A program made the position numbers and the translations under genes. From the NCBI GenBank assembly GCA_018398815.1, contig JAFLJL010014913.1:41001-105000 (forward strand): DNA of 64,000 bases. The letters run 5' to 3'. The notes beneath the pieces were generated by a model. It was not told the origin of the DNA, searched no databases, and saw nothing but the letters and a program-made list of their open reading frames with translations. Origin of the DNA: Conus ventricosus. Lineage: Eukaryota; Mollusca; Gastropoda; Neogastropoda; Conidae. Positions 37,122 through 48,970 of this stretch are shown in pieces. Numbering within the stretch: position 1 is the first letter of the stretch; every line of letters begins with the position of its first letter.

Positions 37122-39029
37122 TGCCCAGGGGTCGCTAACCCGGGGAGGGCCCCCTACCCCCCTTTTCCCACCCTTTACACACTAAGCAGACAATCAGCAC
37201 AAAAACCACAGCTTTACAATCTTTCCCGCACTTCTTTTTTTTCACACACACACGGGGGGCGCCACCACTCACGTCCTCCCCCCCTTACCCCCTTATCCCT
37301 TCTTCCCTGACCCCCATTTCCCCTGAAAAACGCCCCGAAAACCTTTAAAACCTATGCAAAAAGCCCCAGTTGCGGATATCACTGCGCCCTGGGGACCCCA
37401 GGGGGATACCCGCCACTTGGTGACTAACTACTGGGGACAAGGAAAAACCCCAAAAAGGGACTCTAATTTTTCTAAATACTACCCCCCAACCTCTCCCCAG
37501 GACCCCCCCTTTCTTTTGAGGGGGGAAACTACTCCCGCACGGGTTTCATGCTTTCCCAAAGGGGAGGCAACGCCAAGTACCCTACACTGTGCGGGCCCAA
37601 ACTATTTCCCAAAAGGGGGCAGTAACAAAACCCCCAAAACTCTAACAAACACTACACATTTAAAACCCTACTGCCTAACATATCCCCTTTTTAAAATTTT
37701 GGGGCCCAGGGGGAAAACCCCCATCCCGGCCCGGAGGGGCTCCAGCCCTGGGCGCTGAAATCGGCCCCTCACAGGCGACGCCCCCCCCGGACGACTGCAT
37801 TTCGGTGCTGACCGTGGCCTCCCCCCAAGTCCGACCCCCTGAAGACTCGGGCCCGGCGGCACCGTGGCTCCTCAGCTATTTCCCCCCCCGCGCGGCCCCA
37901 AACCTCTGAACCCCCCGCCGGACACAACGGTTTGAGGGAACCCGGGTTCAGTGCCCCTCTCGCGCCCGGGGGGCTAAAAGGGACGCCTCCCCCTAAAAGG
38001 CCCCCCCGCCGGACACTGAGGGTGAGAGAAGGTCTGGTGCGGTCCCCTCTCGGACGAGCCCGGGCAAAAAAAGGGACCCCCGAACAGGGAAGAGCAAGGG
38101 GGTGGCTGGGGGAACCCCAGAGAGCCCCGGTAGGGAGGGAGGGGAGAGTGCCTAAACGCGGAAAGGACGGCCTGGATGGTCCCCTCCCCGGGAAAAGCCA
38201 GGCCCCGGGAAAAACCGCCGCTCCCCCTCCCGGCACCGGCATTTGACTGGGGGATCGGGCCCCCCAAGCCTCGGGGAGGAAAACAGGATACCTGCTGCCA
38301 AGGGGACAGAAAACTTTTCAACCACCCCATTCGGGCAACGGCTGAAGGGGTTCCAACAGAAACGACACAAAACCCCGGGAAAGGGCAAAGGGCACCCAGC
38401 CCCGACGGGAAACCTGGCCCAAACAAAGACTCGAATTTCACTCAGTAAAACAACGGCGCTGCCGCCGCAACTACAAGGCGCGTCCACTCCAAACAAAACC
38501 CCGGGGGGACCAAAAGTAAAAGCTACCCCAACCATTCCGCCCGGTTCGGAAATCAAGCGAACTCTCCCAAACAAACAAAAAAACCGGCGTTTGGGTCAGA
38601 GAAGCGTTCCCCCACGGGAGTTGACCCCGCCGGCCCCGGGACTAGTTTTTTTGCTCGTGCAAAAAGGAAACGAAAATTTTTCCCCAAAACAACTAAAGCC
38701 CTTGAAACACAACAGCCGTTATCCTGCCCCCCCTTCGATATTTGTAAACCCCAAGTAAAAAAAAGGTTTAACAATGGGGGAAAAAAACCCAAACCTCCGT
38801 TTCCAAACCCCTTCAAAAAAAGTCAAGATTGGAACCAAGAAAATTGTTATCTTTTTTCCCCGGGAAACCCTCCTTGCCAAAACCTTCCCCCTTTAAACCC
38901 AAAAACCCCAACTTACAAAACGCACACTCGCCCCACAAATACACTTATGCCACGCTCTCTATTTCTAAACTACCATTACCCCAAAACAATGAACGGCGGG
39001 TTTTTTAACAAACCCCGGGATCGGTGACA
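37122..39029 (-). repeat. 3' LTR of element A
   Basis: About 1.9 kb, GC-rich, collinear with 43249-45049. Shared landmarks are a TTCACACACACAC word near 37240 and 43370, a GGACACTGAGGGTG(A)GA word near 38015 and 44130, and ACATGAACGGC/ACAATGAACGGC close to the end. Large plus- and minus-strand frames here (for example 37932-38246 or 38574-38152) are composition artefacts of Pro/Gly/Arg-rich noise. Confidence 0.72.
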
Positions 39030-39045
39030 CACCCCCCTCCCTAAG
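39030..39045 (-). other. Polypurine tract of element A
   Basis: On the minus strand the sequence immediately before the 3' LTR reads CTTAGGGAGGGGGGTG, a purine-rich tract in the position used to prime plus-strand DNA synthesis. Confidence 0.6.
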
Positions 39046-39502
39046 TTTTAAAAAAGGGTTTAAAAACCAACAAAAAAATTCTACTCGATGGGCGTTTTAT
39101 CACCCCTACCTATAACACTCCCCCCTCCACCCCCACCACTCTGCCCCTGCTTTTATTTTTTTGATGCCCCCCAAATAAATCATTAAAAAAACATTTTTAA
39201 AATTTAAAATTTTCAACCCTAATACATTAACCACTCTGGCCCCCAATTCTCCTTCCACGCCCCTTTGCGCAGGAAATTACAGGCACCCGGGTTTCCCTTT
39301 AGGGTTTCCTATATAAAAAAACCCCAAAAAATGAGGGTGCTCTGCCCCAGGGCACGACCCGCTATGAAAACACGTTGAAACAAATACCCCACCCCGAAAA
39401 CATTTTGCTACGTCATTCTTTCCAAAAGGGACAAAAACCATCATATATCGAAAATTTGGCAACTTTCCCATGACTTTAGGTAAAAAAAACTTACAGGTTC
39501 CC

Positions 39503-39558
39503 CCTCTCTCTCTCTCTCTCTTTCTCTCTCTCCTCTCTCTTTTTTTTCTCTCTCTCCC
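39503..39558. repeat. (CT)n tract inside element A
   Basis: About 55 bases of CT with a T8 interruption, in the internal region near the 3' side of the minus-strand LTR element. Confidence 0.85.
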
Positions 39559-39774
39559 GGAAAGGGCGACTTAAGAAGTCTGCCGCCAAAATTGTCCTTT
39601 CCAGACACTGCCTGAACCGAAAAACTGGAATGACTGGGCGCCCAGTCCCCCCACCGGGTTTCCCCCCCAAAACACTCTAGACCCCACCTCCCTTCCGGGG
39701 TTTTCGTCCTCAAAGAAAATTGTCTTTTTAAACCTGCAACCTCCCTTTTCCCAAGTTCTTTTTTGGGGTAAATT

Positions 39775-40089
39775 TCACAGTCTCAGTCCCTTTTTTTTCT
39801 TGGGTTGAGGGACGTACTCTGCCCCCTGGCCGAGATTTCCCTTTTGGTTGCAACCAGAGATCTCTCGTTTCTGCAGGGGCCCCTGCGAAATCAGTGGTTT
39901 CCCCTTACAAGAAAACTCTTGAGACTTTTCCCTTAAAATACCTGAAAAGGGGCCCAAAATAAATGGGTAGTCCCGACGAATGTCAGCATGCTTTGCCGGG
40001 CCCAAAAAAAATGCGACCAACTCGCTCCCTTGGGTTTGGGGGGTACCTAAGTGTCCAGACATGGGGACGTCGTTTGGGTTGTTCATCAC
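39775..40089 (-). pseudogene. Integrase zinc-binding region of element A
   Basis: The minus frame contains DVPMSGHLG (40071-40045) followed by ADIRRDYPF (39987-39961). This is the start of the HHCC zinc-binding domain of Gypsy-type integrases, in which H-D-x-x-x-x-GHxG precedes an FFWPG-like block and ADIRR. The FFWPG position reads FFLGP, probably an indel effect. The Cys pair and the DDE core are not readable downstream because of noise. No RT or protease block could be read upstream. Confidence 0.6.
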
Positions 40090-41649
40090 CGTGGGCCCCT
40101 AGTTCAGCGGGGCCAGATTTTATCGAAAGTCCCCCTTGGGGGGCCCCCAAACCGCCTGACCAGTACCCCAGATTTCCGGGCGTACAGACTGTCCAAACTT
40201 TGGTGTGGAATTTCTCCCTGCTTCAAAAACGGCCCCCCGAGCCTTCCTCAAGGTTTTATCCTGGGCTGCATCCCGAATTAACTGCCCGGGTAAGGTGTTT
40301 TAGAATGCTGCCCCTCCCCGGGGTTGGACTTTCTTGCTGCTCCTGGGGCCCCTGCGCGCGTGTCGGGACGCCCCCACCAACGCCCGGGTCGGTATAAAAG
40401 GGAACCCTTCCAAACCCGGGAAACTCCTACTCTCTTTTCGAAGTTTCCTATCAGGGGCTTCCTTTCACGGGTATTCCCTGACCAAAAAAATCCCAAATTC
40501 CCTTTGATTTAATGGTGACTTTAACTCTACAAAAGGGCCAAAAGGGAAAAAAAAACCTTTCACCTGGGTTTAGCCAAACTACTGGGACTGTCCTTTCCCG
40601 TGTCGCATCTGCTGGCACCAAACCCTTGGGCCCCCTACGGTGTATCCCCACCAGGTTCGTAATCCCCTTTGGGGGGCGAAACCCTTGACTTCCACAATGC
40701 CCGGGAGGGGCGTTTTCTGCTGCTCACGCATGGACACCAACCCTTTTAGGGGCTACTCGAGTTGGGGGTGGGCATAAACTGAAACCCCTCCAACGAAAAG
40801 GGGCTCAGGGGGATTTCCTACGACGTGGCCTGGGTTTTTGCGTTAAAAAAAAAACTAAAGGTTTGATCTAGGCCCTTCTGAAACTCCCGTTCGGTTTCTG
40901 TTGTGCACCATCACTTTTTTTGGGACCCCTTTTGCAAAAACTGGTCTCTGGCGTTTCTGCCCCTTTTCCCGGGTTTGGGGTGGTTAACCCCTTCGGTCTT
41001 GGGTTCGCCTTTCCCCAAACCCTTTTGGGGCCCCTGCTAAAACAGTAGCTTTTGTTGCCATTTTTTTTCAGCAGTTTTTTGGGCTTTTCCCCCCGGGCCT
41101 CGATCGTGAACTCTTTTTGACAGCAACTGGTTTAAAAAATGTTCTTGGGGAAAAACAGTCCTTTACAAACCTCTGCCCCCATTTCGTCCTTTCCCGCCGG
41201 GTGCCACCAGAGGAAAAAACCCCCGCTTCATTTCCTTTCCCGCACTGGGGCGAAAATCTCAGCAAACGGGCCTTTTGAGGGCCCAAACTTTTCCGGTTTT
41301 GGGCCCCAGCAATTTTTAGCCTGAAAATGGCTGAACAGGGTTCTTTTTCCCCCCCGGTATATCGCCTAACCCTCCCCCACTTAAAACCCCATCACTTTTT
41401 CCTAGCCTTTCCTTCAGCAAGGGCATCAAAATGGGGGCATGAGGGCTCGCTCCACTTGCACATTGGGCCCACACGGGGTCAAAATTTGGGGGGGTGAAAG
41501 CGTCCACGTCGGGCGTTTCTTTTCCTAACGGGGTCAAGGGGGGGGCCCCCTTCGTTTTTTTCCTTCACCTAAAACAAAACGTTTTTTTTGCGTTGCTTCA
41601 TCCCGAGGCCCGGCTCCTTGTATGTTTTGCTCACGCTCCCCTTGCCCCC

Positions 41650-42060
41650 TTTTAAATCATTCATCTTTCCGTCTCTTGAGATCTAACCGGCCTTGTTTAA
41701 AATCCATCTTTTCCCCTGCTAACAGCTTTCTCCTCTTTAATCCTCCCCCGGCCCATTTACTTTTCCTCTTCAATCTTTTCCCCTGCTTCAACCCCTAAAA
41801 TCCCTCTGCCTAGCAGCTTTCTCTTCTTCATCCTTCACTTCTGCCTCTCTAACTCCCTCGCCGGCAGCTTTTCTCTTCTTAAACCCCTTTATCTTCGCCA
41901 TCTCTAACTCCCTCTGCCTAGCAGCTTTCTTTTTCTTTTAACTTTTCCCCTTCTGCATCTCTAACTCCCCCCCGCCTAGCAGCTTTCTCTTTTTCGTCCT
42001 TTATCTTCTGCCCAACCTTCCCAAACCCAACCGGAGCTCCAAAATTGCTTCCTGCTAAAT
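41650..42060 (-). pseudogene. Charged coiled-coil repeat, probable Gag region of element A
   Basis: About six imperfect repeats of roughly 55-60 bp. On the minus strand they encode blocks such as EKAARQRELEMAKI and VREAEVKDEEEKAARQR, rich in Glu, Lys, Arg and Ala with heptad-like spacing. Charged helical repeats are frequent in Gag proteins of Gypsy elements in invertebrates. Its position between the 5' LTR and the integrase fits Gag. Indels shift the frame between units. Confidence 0.5.
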
Positions 42061-43228
42061 TTTTCATCCCCATCCCCCTGCTTTAAAAACCCTTTTCTTC
42101 TCGCCCCTTTATTAGCCAAACCCATTTTGTGACGAATTGGCGGGGATCTCCCCCCGCTAAACCCTTCGCCCTTCCCAACTTGACAAACTTTGCATAATTC
42201 CCCGTCCCCGGGTTTAAAGATACCCCCCCTGCATCCCCGGGCACTAAAACCTTTGGGGTTTGGGGATCCCCCGTAGGGGGCCTTGGATCCATGCCCCTAT
42301 CGGGGTTTGTACTGCGGGTGGGGTCGGGTGTGTTTAGGCTAGGGAACCCCCCCACCACGGGGGGCTAGGGAAAACGGGGGTTATGCGATCTGAGGGGGCA
42401 ACTTTGGGGGTCCCTGACTACCACTTCCCCGAAGAAACCCGGGACAAATAAAACACTATTCTCAATGAGTACGCGACCCGAAAACTCCAACCCCCACTTG
42501 TTAACTCCCACATATTCCGAACCGGGGGCTAAACCCCCACATATTACTTTTGCCGGGCTGGGCGCCAACCCAATCACGTGACGCCCCTATTCCCACCGTC
42601 CACTGGGCATTTCGCACCTTTTACATGGACTACAAGCCGGGCCTTTACGTCTCGGTAGGCCCCAAACCCCCCCCTACAGTGCACTTTTACCCACAAATTC
42701 ATAAGCACTCCCCGCACCCTTAGTGTCACAACACTAAAGCACCCCCGAGTTTCCAAAGCCCCAGTCACCGGGGCTTCCCCTGGGCCCTTTAACCCCCCCC
42801 CCCCCAGGGTATCCCAGGGGAAAGCGTGCAGTCAAAGGGCTGGGTACCACTCTCCTACTCAATGGGGTAAAACCACCTACAAAAGGGGCACAACAGAGCC
42901 TATACCCTTCCAAAAACCCCCCCAAAACCTTTTCCCCTAAAATGGGGTTTGTCCCTCGAAATTTTCCCAAACCCCCACTCAAAAGTTTTTTTGACCCTTC
43001 ATACCCCACCACACGGTTGCGCCAACCCATTCCCAAACCAACCAAGTGCCCGCCCCAAAGCCACCGGGAAAACCCGCCTGAAAATGAACGGGGCACTACG
43101 TAACCCCCTCCCGGGGGACTGGCACGCTCCCACCAACCACCCCCCTAAAACCCACCGGGACACACCCGGGCACAAAACCCCCCCAAATTTCCCCCCTAGT
43201 ACCTATCACCTACCCGAAAACCCCCCAA

Positions 43229-43247
43229 GGACCTCGCATCTCCCCAA
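43229..43247 (-). other. Candidate primer-binding site of element A
   Basis: Three bases inside the 5' LTR the minus strand reads TGGGGAGATGCGAGGT. Starting with TGG a few bases after the LTR is typical of a tRNA 3'-end complement, but I cannot name the tRNA. Confidence 0.35.
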
Positions 43248-43248
43248 A

Positions 43249-45049
43249 AGTCACGGTTTGCTAAGCCGGGACGGGTCCAAAACCCCCTTTCCCACACCTA
43301 TTACACACTAGAGCAGACAAAAACAGCACAATAACACAGCTTTACAAAAACAGGGGGCACTTCCCTTTTTTTCACACACACACTATGGCGCCCCCCCCTC
43401 ACGTCCCTCCACGCCAAAAACACCATTACCACTTCCCGGCCCACAATTTCCCCGCTACACCCGAGACCCCCAACCAAAGCTAAACCCCACCCGTTGCGGT
43501 ATATCACGCGGGCCCAGGGGCGCAGAGAAGCCCCCACACGTGGTGACTAATAAGGACAAAAAGGGCAAAACCCAAGGGACTCCCAATAAACTAAAATTTC
43601 TACCACCCACACCTTCCCCCGGGCCCACCCTTCTCTTTTGACCCGGGAAATACTCCGCATGGTCACTTGGGGTCCCTAAGGAGGGAAAGACGTACCCTAC
43701 ACTTGGGCTGGCCCCTACTCCCAAAAAGGGGGCAGTAACTAAACCCTTAAAACCCACTACCCAACCCCTAAAACCCCTTTTAAACCCTTTCGCCCAAACA
43801 ATTTCCCTTTTACTACCCCTTTGGGGCAACCCATCCCGGGCCCCGGGGAGCTCCATCCTCGGGGGCTGCCGGGCCCCCCACAGGTGAGCCTCCCCCGGGC
43901 GGGCTGCCCCGGTGCTGACCCTGGGCCCCCCACATCCGACCCGAAGACTTTTGGCCCCGGCCCGGGGACCGGGTCCTCATTGGGGCCCCCCCCCGCGGGC
44001 ACAAAAACCTCTGAAGGCCCCCCCCGGGCCAAAAAGGTTTTAGGGAAGGGGCCGGGGGTTTTTAGTGCCCTCTCGACGAGTTTCCGGGGCTTTGAAAAGG
44101 CCCCCCTCCCCCTCGAAGGCCCCGCCGGACACTGAGGGTGGAGAAAGGGCTGGGGGCCCGGGGCCCCTCGAACCCAGTCCGGGGTCAAAGGGGGGCCCGA
44201 ACAGGGGAAAAAGCAAAAACGGGGGGCGGGAGAACCCCCAAAGGGGCCCCGGGTCCCGAGGGAGCTGCCTCACAGACGGCAGACGGCCTGATGGTCCCCC
44301 CCCGGGGAAAAAGCCAACGGGAAACCCGCCGCTCACCGGGCACGGCAGTAACTGCGGTGTCTGGCCCCGCCCCAGGGCGAACAGGGAACCCGCTGACACA
44401 ACTGGACAGAAGCGTTCAACCACCCATTCGCAACGGGGTGAAGGGGTGCCCCCAGGGAAGACACAGAACCCGGGCCGGCCAAGGGGCCCCCAGACCCGAC
44501 GAGGGCCTCCCAACTAACTCGAAGTCATCAGCCAACTAACGGGGCGCCGCCCCCAACTACCAAAGGGGCGTCCACCCGATGAACACCAGGCCGGAAAATG
44601 AACTCCCAACGCATTTCCGACCTGGGCGGAATCAACGAACTCTACTCACAACACAAAACGCGATTTGGGAGAGCACTATCCCCCCACAGAGTGACACGCC
44701 GGACCCAAAGGATAGTTGTTGTCGGCAACAGACACAAATTTTCCCAAAAACCACAGCTACAACACAAGCCCATAACCTGCCCCGCCCTTTGATAGTGGAA
44801 CCCAAGTAACAAAAGGGTAAAAATCGGGAAAGAAACCAACCCCCCTTCCTCCCTTCAACAGTCAAAATTGGAAATCAGAATATTGTGTATCTTTTTCCCC
44901 CCGCACCCTACCAGCCAACCTTCCACCTTTTAAACCCAAAACCCCCCTTAACCGCACACTCCACACACCAATACTTGCACCCCCCTCTATTCGAACTACC
45001 ATTACTCCAAACACATGAACGGCTGGTTTACTACTGCCGATCGGTGACA
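43249..45049 (-). repeat. 5' LTR of element A
   Basis: About 1.8 kb, collinear with 37122-39029. It ends GATCGGTGACA, after which the clean LINE sequence resumes. The roughly 100-base length difference from its partner fits the indel noise. Confidence 0.72.
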
Positions 45050-45700
45050 CCCTGCCTGTCCGCTCTGTAAGGGCAAACAAACAATGGAACATGTGCATAG
45101 TTCGTGCTAAGCAGGCTAATCAGAGATACACATACTGACACAGTCAAAGGTTTCAGGGGACTGAACCTATGGCTAGCACTGTCGGAGGAGACATCACGCC
45201 ACTATGCTAAAGCCGATACGTTTTTACCCTACACTAAGCCATCAGTCACGGCCTGGAACAACTGTGACATATAGAGCGTGGAAGCAGAGTTTACTGGATA
45301 GAAGGGATGACTTTGATTGCACAGCAAGCTTTTAAGAATGGGAAAACCATCTAGAGATCATCAGGAAGAACTGTACAATACAGGATGTAGTATCCGGTCA
45401 GTGTCATCGAAATCAATGATTCTGATTGAACTCACTGTGCCATATGGAATCGGAATGGAGCAAGCTGATATCTTAAAGACTCACCAAGCGTGACAGTCTA
45501 GCCATCAGCTTTGACAATCTGGCTTCCAAGCTAAAATCCTCAGCATAGAAGTTGGAACAAGAAGGTTTATAAGCTCAGTATGAAACAGATGTCAGTTCCT
45601 GAAAAGAAGAGAGCCAGAACCCTATAGGCAAGTACAGGGGGCCACTGAAAAGAGTTCCACGTTTTGAGGAGAAACAAAGGTGAACTTCATAAGGCTTAAA
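45050..45700 (+). pseudogene. LINE C-terminal fragment: CCHC zinc motif and restriction-like endonuclease region
   Basis: The plus strand reads ACPLCKGKQTMEHVHSSC (about 45051-45107), the C-x2-C...H...C motif found after the RT in LINEs that carry a C-terminal nuclease. Further on are SLLDRRDDFD (about 45290), SSKSMILIELTVPYG (about 45404-45450), GFQAKILSIEVGTRRF (about 45525-45570) and, after a shift, ATEKSSTF (about 45650). The ILIELTVP block matches the region that in related proteins follows an RPD motif, giving a PD...E arrangement like restriction-type endonucleases; the RPD itself reads SIRS here. The sequence is clean yet full of stops and shifts, so the copy is an old relic. Its N-terminal continuation lies at 36900-37121 beyond element A. 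Confidence 0.62.
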
Positions 45701-45929
45701 TTTCCCAAACTGAGAACAGGCATATGACGGTTATGTTGGGGAAAATCGTAAAACAATGCTTTCAGACGCCCAAAACAACCAGGAAGTGCACATTCGAGTC
45801 CTACGAGAATAAGGATACATATAACAGTCGGCAGGCAATTAGTAGCTATGACCTGGATGTGGCCCAGGGTGTATGCAAGAATTTTCAGCCGAGAGGAGCA
45901 TTCGTTCTTCTCAGAAGACCTTCTGTCGT
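45701..45929. other. Clean spacer between LINE relic and LTR element B
   Basis: Probably the LINE 3' end or its flank. No further motif is readable. The last five bases (GTCGT) are the left copy of element B's target duplication. Confidence 0.5.
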
Positions 45930-48086
45930 TGTCACGACCGACCCCTGGAGGTCTGCCCTGACAGGATCGGTCTAGATGGGAGTGAAGGGAATGGCTGACC
46001 TCGCACGCCTCGCAAGAGCCCACACGAGAAAGATTACGATACAACACCCCATTTATTCACACCAGCACACACAGTCATAAATAAGCATTCCAACACACAC
46101 AACATGCACAATCACAATCAAGCATTCCAACGCACACAACATGCACAATCACAATCAAGCACTCCAACACACACCAACATGCACGATTATAAATAAACAT
46201 TTCACCATACGACGTACACAATCACAATTACAGCATTCCAGCACATATGACATATACACAATTATAAAGAAACATTTCCAGCATCCATCCCTTCCCACAC
46301 CCTGGAGTGCCTCCACACCCCTGCCTCTGTCCAAGTCTACTGGGAGCACCCTATCGCACTAGGTGCTCCGAACCGGGTCGGTTCTCGCAGGGAGTCGCTC
46401 AAAGCCGACACCCTCAACACACGAGCAGGCAGTGAAGAGCGCGTCCCGGAGGGGGGGGGGGGGGGGAAACGTGGCGCTGTTACTGGAGGTCCTGGACGGG
46501 GGTCGGGGGCCAGTAAGCGGGGGCTCCTCTACCATCCCGGCCCCCGACCAGACGTGGCCTCGACCGCGCTGGCACCACCAGCCCCGCGGCCCACCAGAGC
46601 GTGGCCTAACCACACGTGGCCCCATCCGTCCGTGGCCAGCCGGCGGGCCTCAACCACACTGCACCATCCGTCCGGGCCTCCCAGAGCGGGCCTCACCCAG
46701 GGGCACCCCCCACCAACCCCGGGGTGAACCCCCCGGGGGGGGGGGGGGGGGAAAAACGTGCGGGGAGGAAGAAGAAAGGGGGGGAAGGGAAAAAGGGAAA
46801 GGAGGAAGGGGTACGGAACCCCGCGTCAAAAAGTCGACCCAGGGCTTTTTAAATCTTAAAACCCCAACTCCGCATGAGGGGCGGGGGGAAGTCTACTAAA
46901 TCCCCCAAATAATCCCAGCTAAAACCCCCGGCTAACACAAAAAAACCCTCGAATCGAAGTTTCACTAGGTCTTCTCACACGAGAGAAAAAACGCATTAAA
47001 TCAACGGGTTTAAAACAAAATGAATTTTCTTCACCCTTTCTCTCACTCACGTTTAACTTTTGCCTTTTTAAAAAAACCCAACACAGCGACCATCGCTTTA
47101 TAACTCCCACCCATTTGCAAACAAAAATAAAGGGCCCAAAAATTGTCACACCCATACCCCCAAATTTCAAAAACCAAATCCCAAACCCACGCACCAAACG
47201 AAAAATCAGCGTACGCCGCTCGCAACAAAAAATTTTCGTTTCCTTCACCACAAACAGACGGGGGGCCGAAGGATAAAGTCCGGCGAATGTGAAGGGGCGA
47301 CAGCGAGACCAAGCAGTTCCAACCCTGAACCCGGTTCCCCCATCCCCACCGCTACCGCATCACCAAGATAAACGGGAGAAAAAATTTGGAAAAAAATTAG
47401 AAGGGCCAGGTTAAAGATTAAATTAACCGAAAAAGGCTCAAACAAATTTTCTACAATTTCAAAAACAAAAGAAAATTGCCAAAAAGGAAAAAAGCCGGCT
47501 AAAAAAAAAACCAAAACAAAAAAACCACGAAACTGATGCTTCCCCACTACCCGGGGGACCCAAAAAGGGGGGGTCAAACACCTCTGCCCTCGCCTTCGGA
47601 GAGGAAGGGGCACGGTGCGGAAAAAGAAAAAGGATGTCCCCTCCAAAAGGCCGACTGGGGAATTGAAGATACCGACTGTCCCCTCTGATACGGGAAGAAC
47701 CAAACCGGAGCAGGCGCCCCCAGAAAACTTTTCCGCTCGGTAAAGAGCTAACCTCCTCACAGGGCCCCCAAATGCCATGCTGCGTCACAAGTGACATACC
47801 AAACTAAAAAAATGAAGCACGTGCGACGGGTAAAAAAAGGCGAAGGGGGGCCATAACAGCAAGTTCGAGAAAAGGACCAGCCCCCGTGAAACCGCAGGTG
47901 AATACCCGGGGCAGGGGAATTAGAAGAGAGAAAAGGAAAGCAAACCGAAGTTGAGCTAAACTAACCAAGGGCCCCAAACCACAAGCCACTTTAAGGGGAG
48001 GGAAACCCAACAGCAACGACAATAAACAAATGAAAAATTTTCCGCCCCCTAGAGGTAAAACGTCGTGGCCTCTGACAAACCGTGAA
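45930..48086 (-). repeat. 3' LTR of element B
   Basis: About 2.15 kb. It contains near its left end AATCACAATCAAGCATTCC-type tandem words (46080-46270), two long G-runs, and a 45-bp minisatellite between them. It is collinear with 51600-53728. Open frames here, such as 46363-46899, are not genes. Confidence 0.8.
46449..46751. repeat. G-run / ~45-bp minisatellite / G-run block in the 3' LTR of B
   Basis: Runs of about 16 G (46451-46466) and 17 G (46735-46751) bracket four to five units with CGTGGCCTCAACCACACGTG-like and CACCATCCGTCCGTGGCC words. The same arrangement is in the other LTR at 52076-52398. Confidence 0.8.
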
Positions 48087-48105
48087 AAAACCCCCCTTTA
48101 AAAGC
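48087..48105 (-). other. Candidate polypurine tract of element B
   Basis: On the minus strand AAAGGGGGG precedes the 3' LTR, separated from it by a T-run that may be an indel artefact. Confidence 0.45.
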
Positions 48106-48559
48106 ATCGTTTCTCTGAGTTACAGGCCCCTTTAACCTTGACGCATGGAAAATTCACAACAGGGGAAAACCGAACCCAACTCTCTGTGCGCCGAGTCGAT
48201 AACCCCAATAAAAACATTCCACGATAAATCACACGGGGAAATACATAAACCACATTACAAACAACTAACGAACCCCCCAAACCATGAAAAAACAACCGAC
48301 CATTGGGATTCACTCCCGTTAAACACTAAAGTGAAAACTGTCATCACCTGATACAAAGCCCAAAAGGGGGAAAAACCCCGGGTTTGAGGGGAAGTGTCCC
48401 CCTGACCGATTTTCCCTTGCGGACTAGGGAGCTGGGCTAAGATACATCCGTATTTACGGAAACCCTTGAATGCGGAAAGTGACGCAGACCTGCATTTCCA
48501 CCCCCTAACTCATGAGTCACACTGACGGGGCCGGACCCGGTCCAGGCACGGAAAGGGGG

Positions 48560-48970
48560 ATGATGATCGCTCTCCTACAAAACTTCCGGCCGTACTTCTT
48601 CTTGCACCCAGTGCGCGTAAAAAATCTGCCTGAGAGATTCACAACAGAGGGGATCGTTATCCAACGGGCAGCCTCGGGACGACTCGCAGATTTCCACTCC
48701 GAAGTGTGCGTGACCGCGACGGAGGGTGGAAAAGGGGTCCCACCAGGTCGACCCCAACCTTCAAAATGGCTCCCCAACCCGGGACCCCCGGGGGAAAAAC
48801 GTTTAAGCGACCCTTACGTTGTCCGGGCAGACATCGCAACTGCGGCATACTCCCAACCCTGGGTTCATCCCGGCCAAAAAAGCTTTCTTACTCGCTAGAG
48901 TCCGTTTGGAGCCCTATGACCTGCCAGGGGGGGAATCGTGGGCCTGCCGAGAAAATCCTCAAGCTTTGGG
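48560..48970 (-). pseudogene. Integrase of element B (zinc-binding region and start of the catalytic core)
   Basis: Blocks in order on the minus strand are GSKRTLASKK and an AFLAGMN/FWPG-type block (about 48920-48870), a CDVC pair (about 48840-48828) for the zinc site, VDLVGPL (48752-48732) and FYAHWV (around 48620-48605) followed by PEVL. In Gypsy integrases the HHCC domain leads into a vHvDLVGPL segment whose Asp is the first catalytic residue, and an FxxxWVxxFGxP block lies about 45 residues later. The blocks are spread over all three minus frames, so single-base indels separate them. The remaining DDE residues cannot be read. Confidence 0.68.

Larger units (their letters stand above)
37122..45049 (-). 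mobile_element. LTR retrotransposon A (Gypsy-like), inserted in a LINE
   Basis: Two long, noisy direct copies (37122-39029 and 43249-45049) flank 4.2 kb of internal sequence. The 5-base word before the left copy (ACCCT, with CCCTTG across the edge) and that after the right copy (CCCTG) match within one base and are taken as the target duplication. The right edge ends GGTGACA and the left edge begins TG; the internal left edge of the right copy reads GTCACGG, so the termini are of TGTCAC/GTGACA type. Orientation is minus, shown by a purine tract next to the left LTR and by an integrase-like block in the minus frame. Removing the element restores the frame of the interrupted LINE. Confidence 0.68.

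Noticed and set aside
37932..38574. Large Pro/Gly/Arg-rich frames on both strands
   Set aside because: They lie in an LTR with extreme GC runs; openness on both strands indicates composition, not coding. The same holds at 43757-44539, 46363-46899 and 51948-52481.
47245..47797. Minus-strand frames of 110-180 residues in the LTR of element B
   Set aside because: Hydrophobic, Phe-rich translations of A-runs; not kept open in the partner LTR at the same position.
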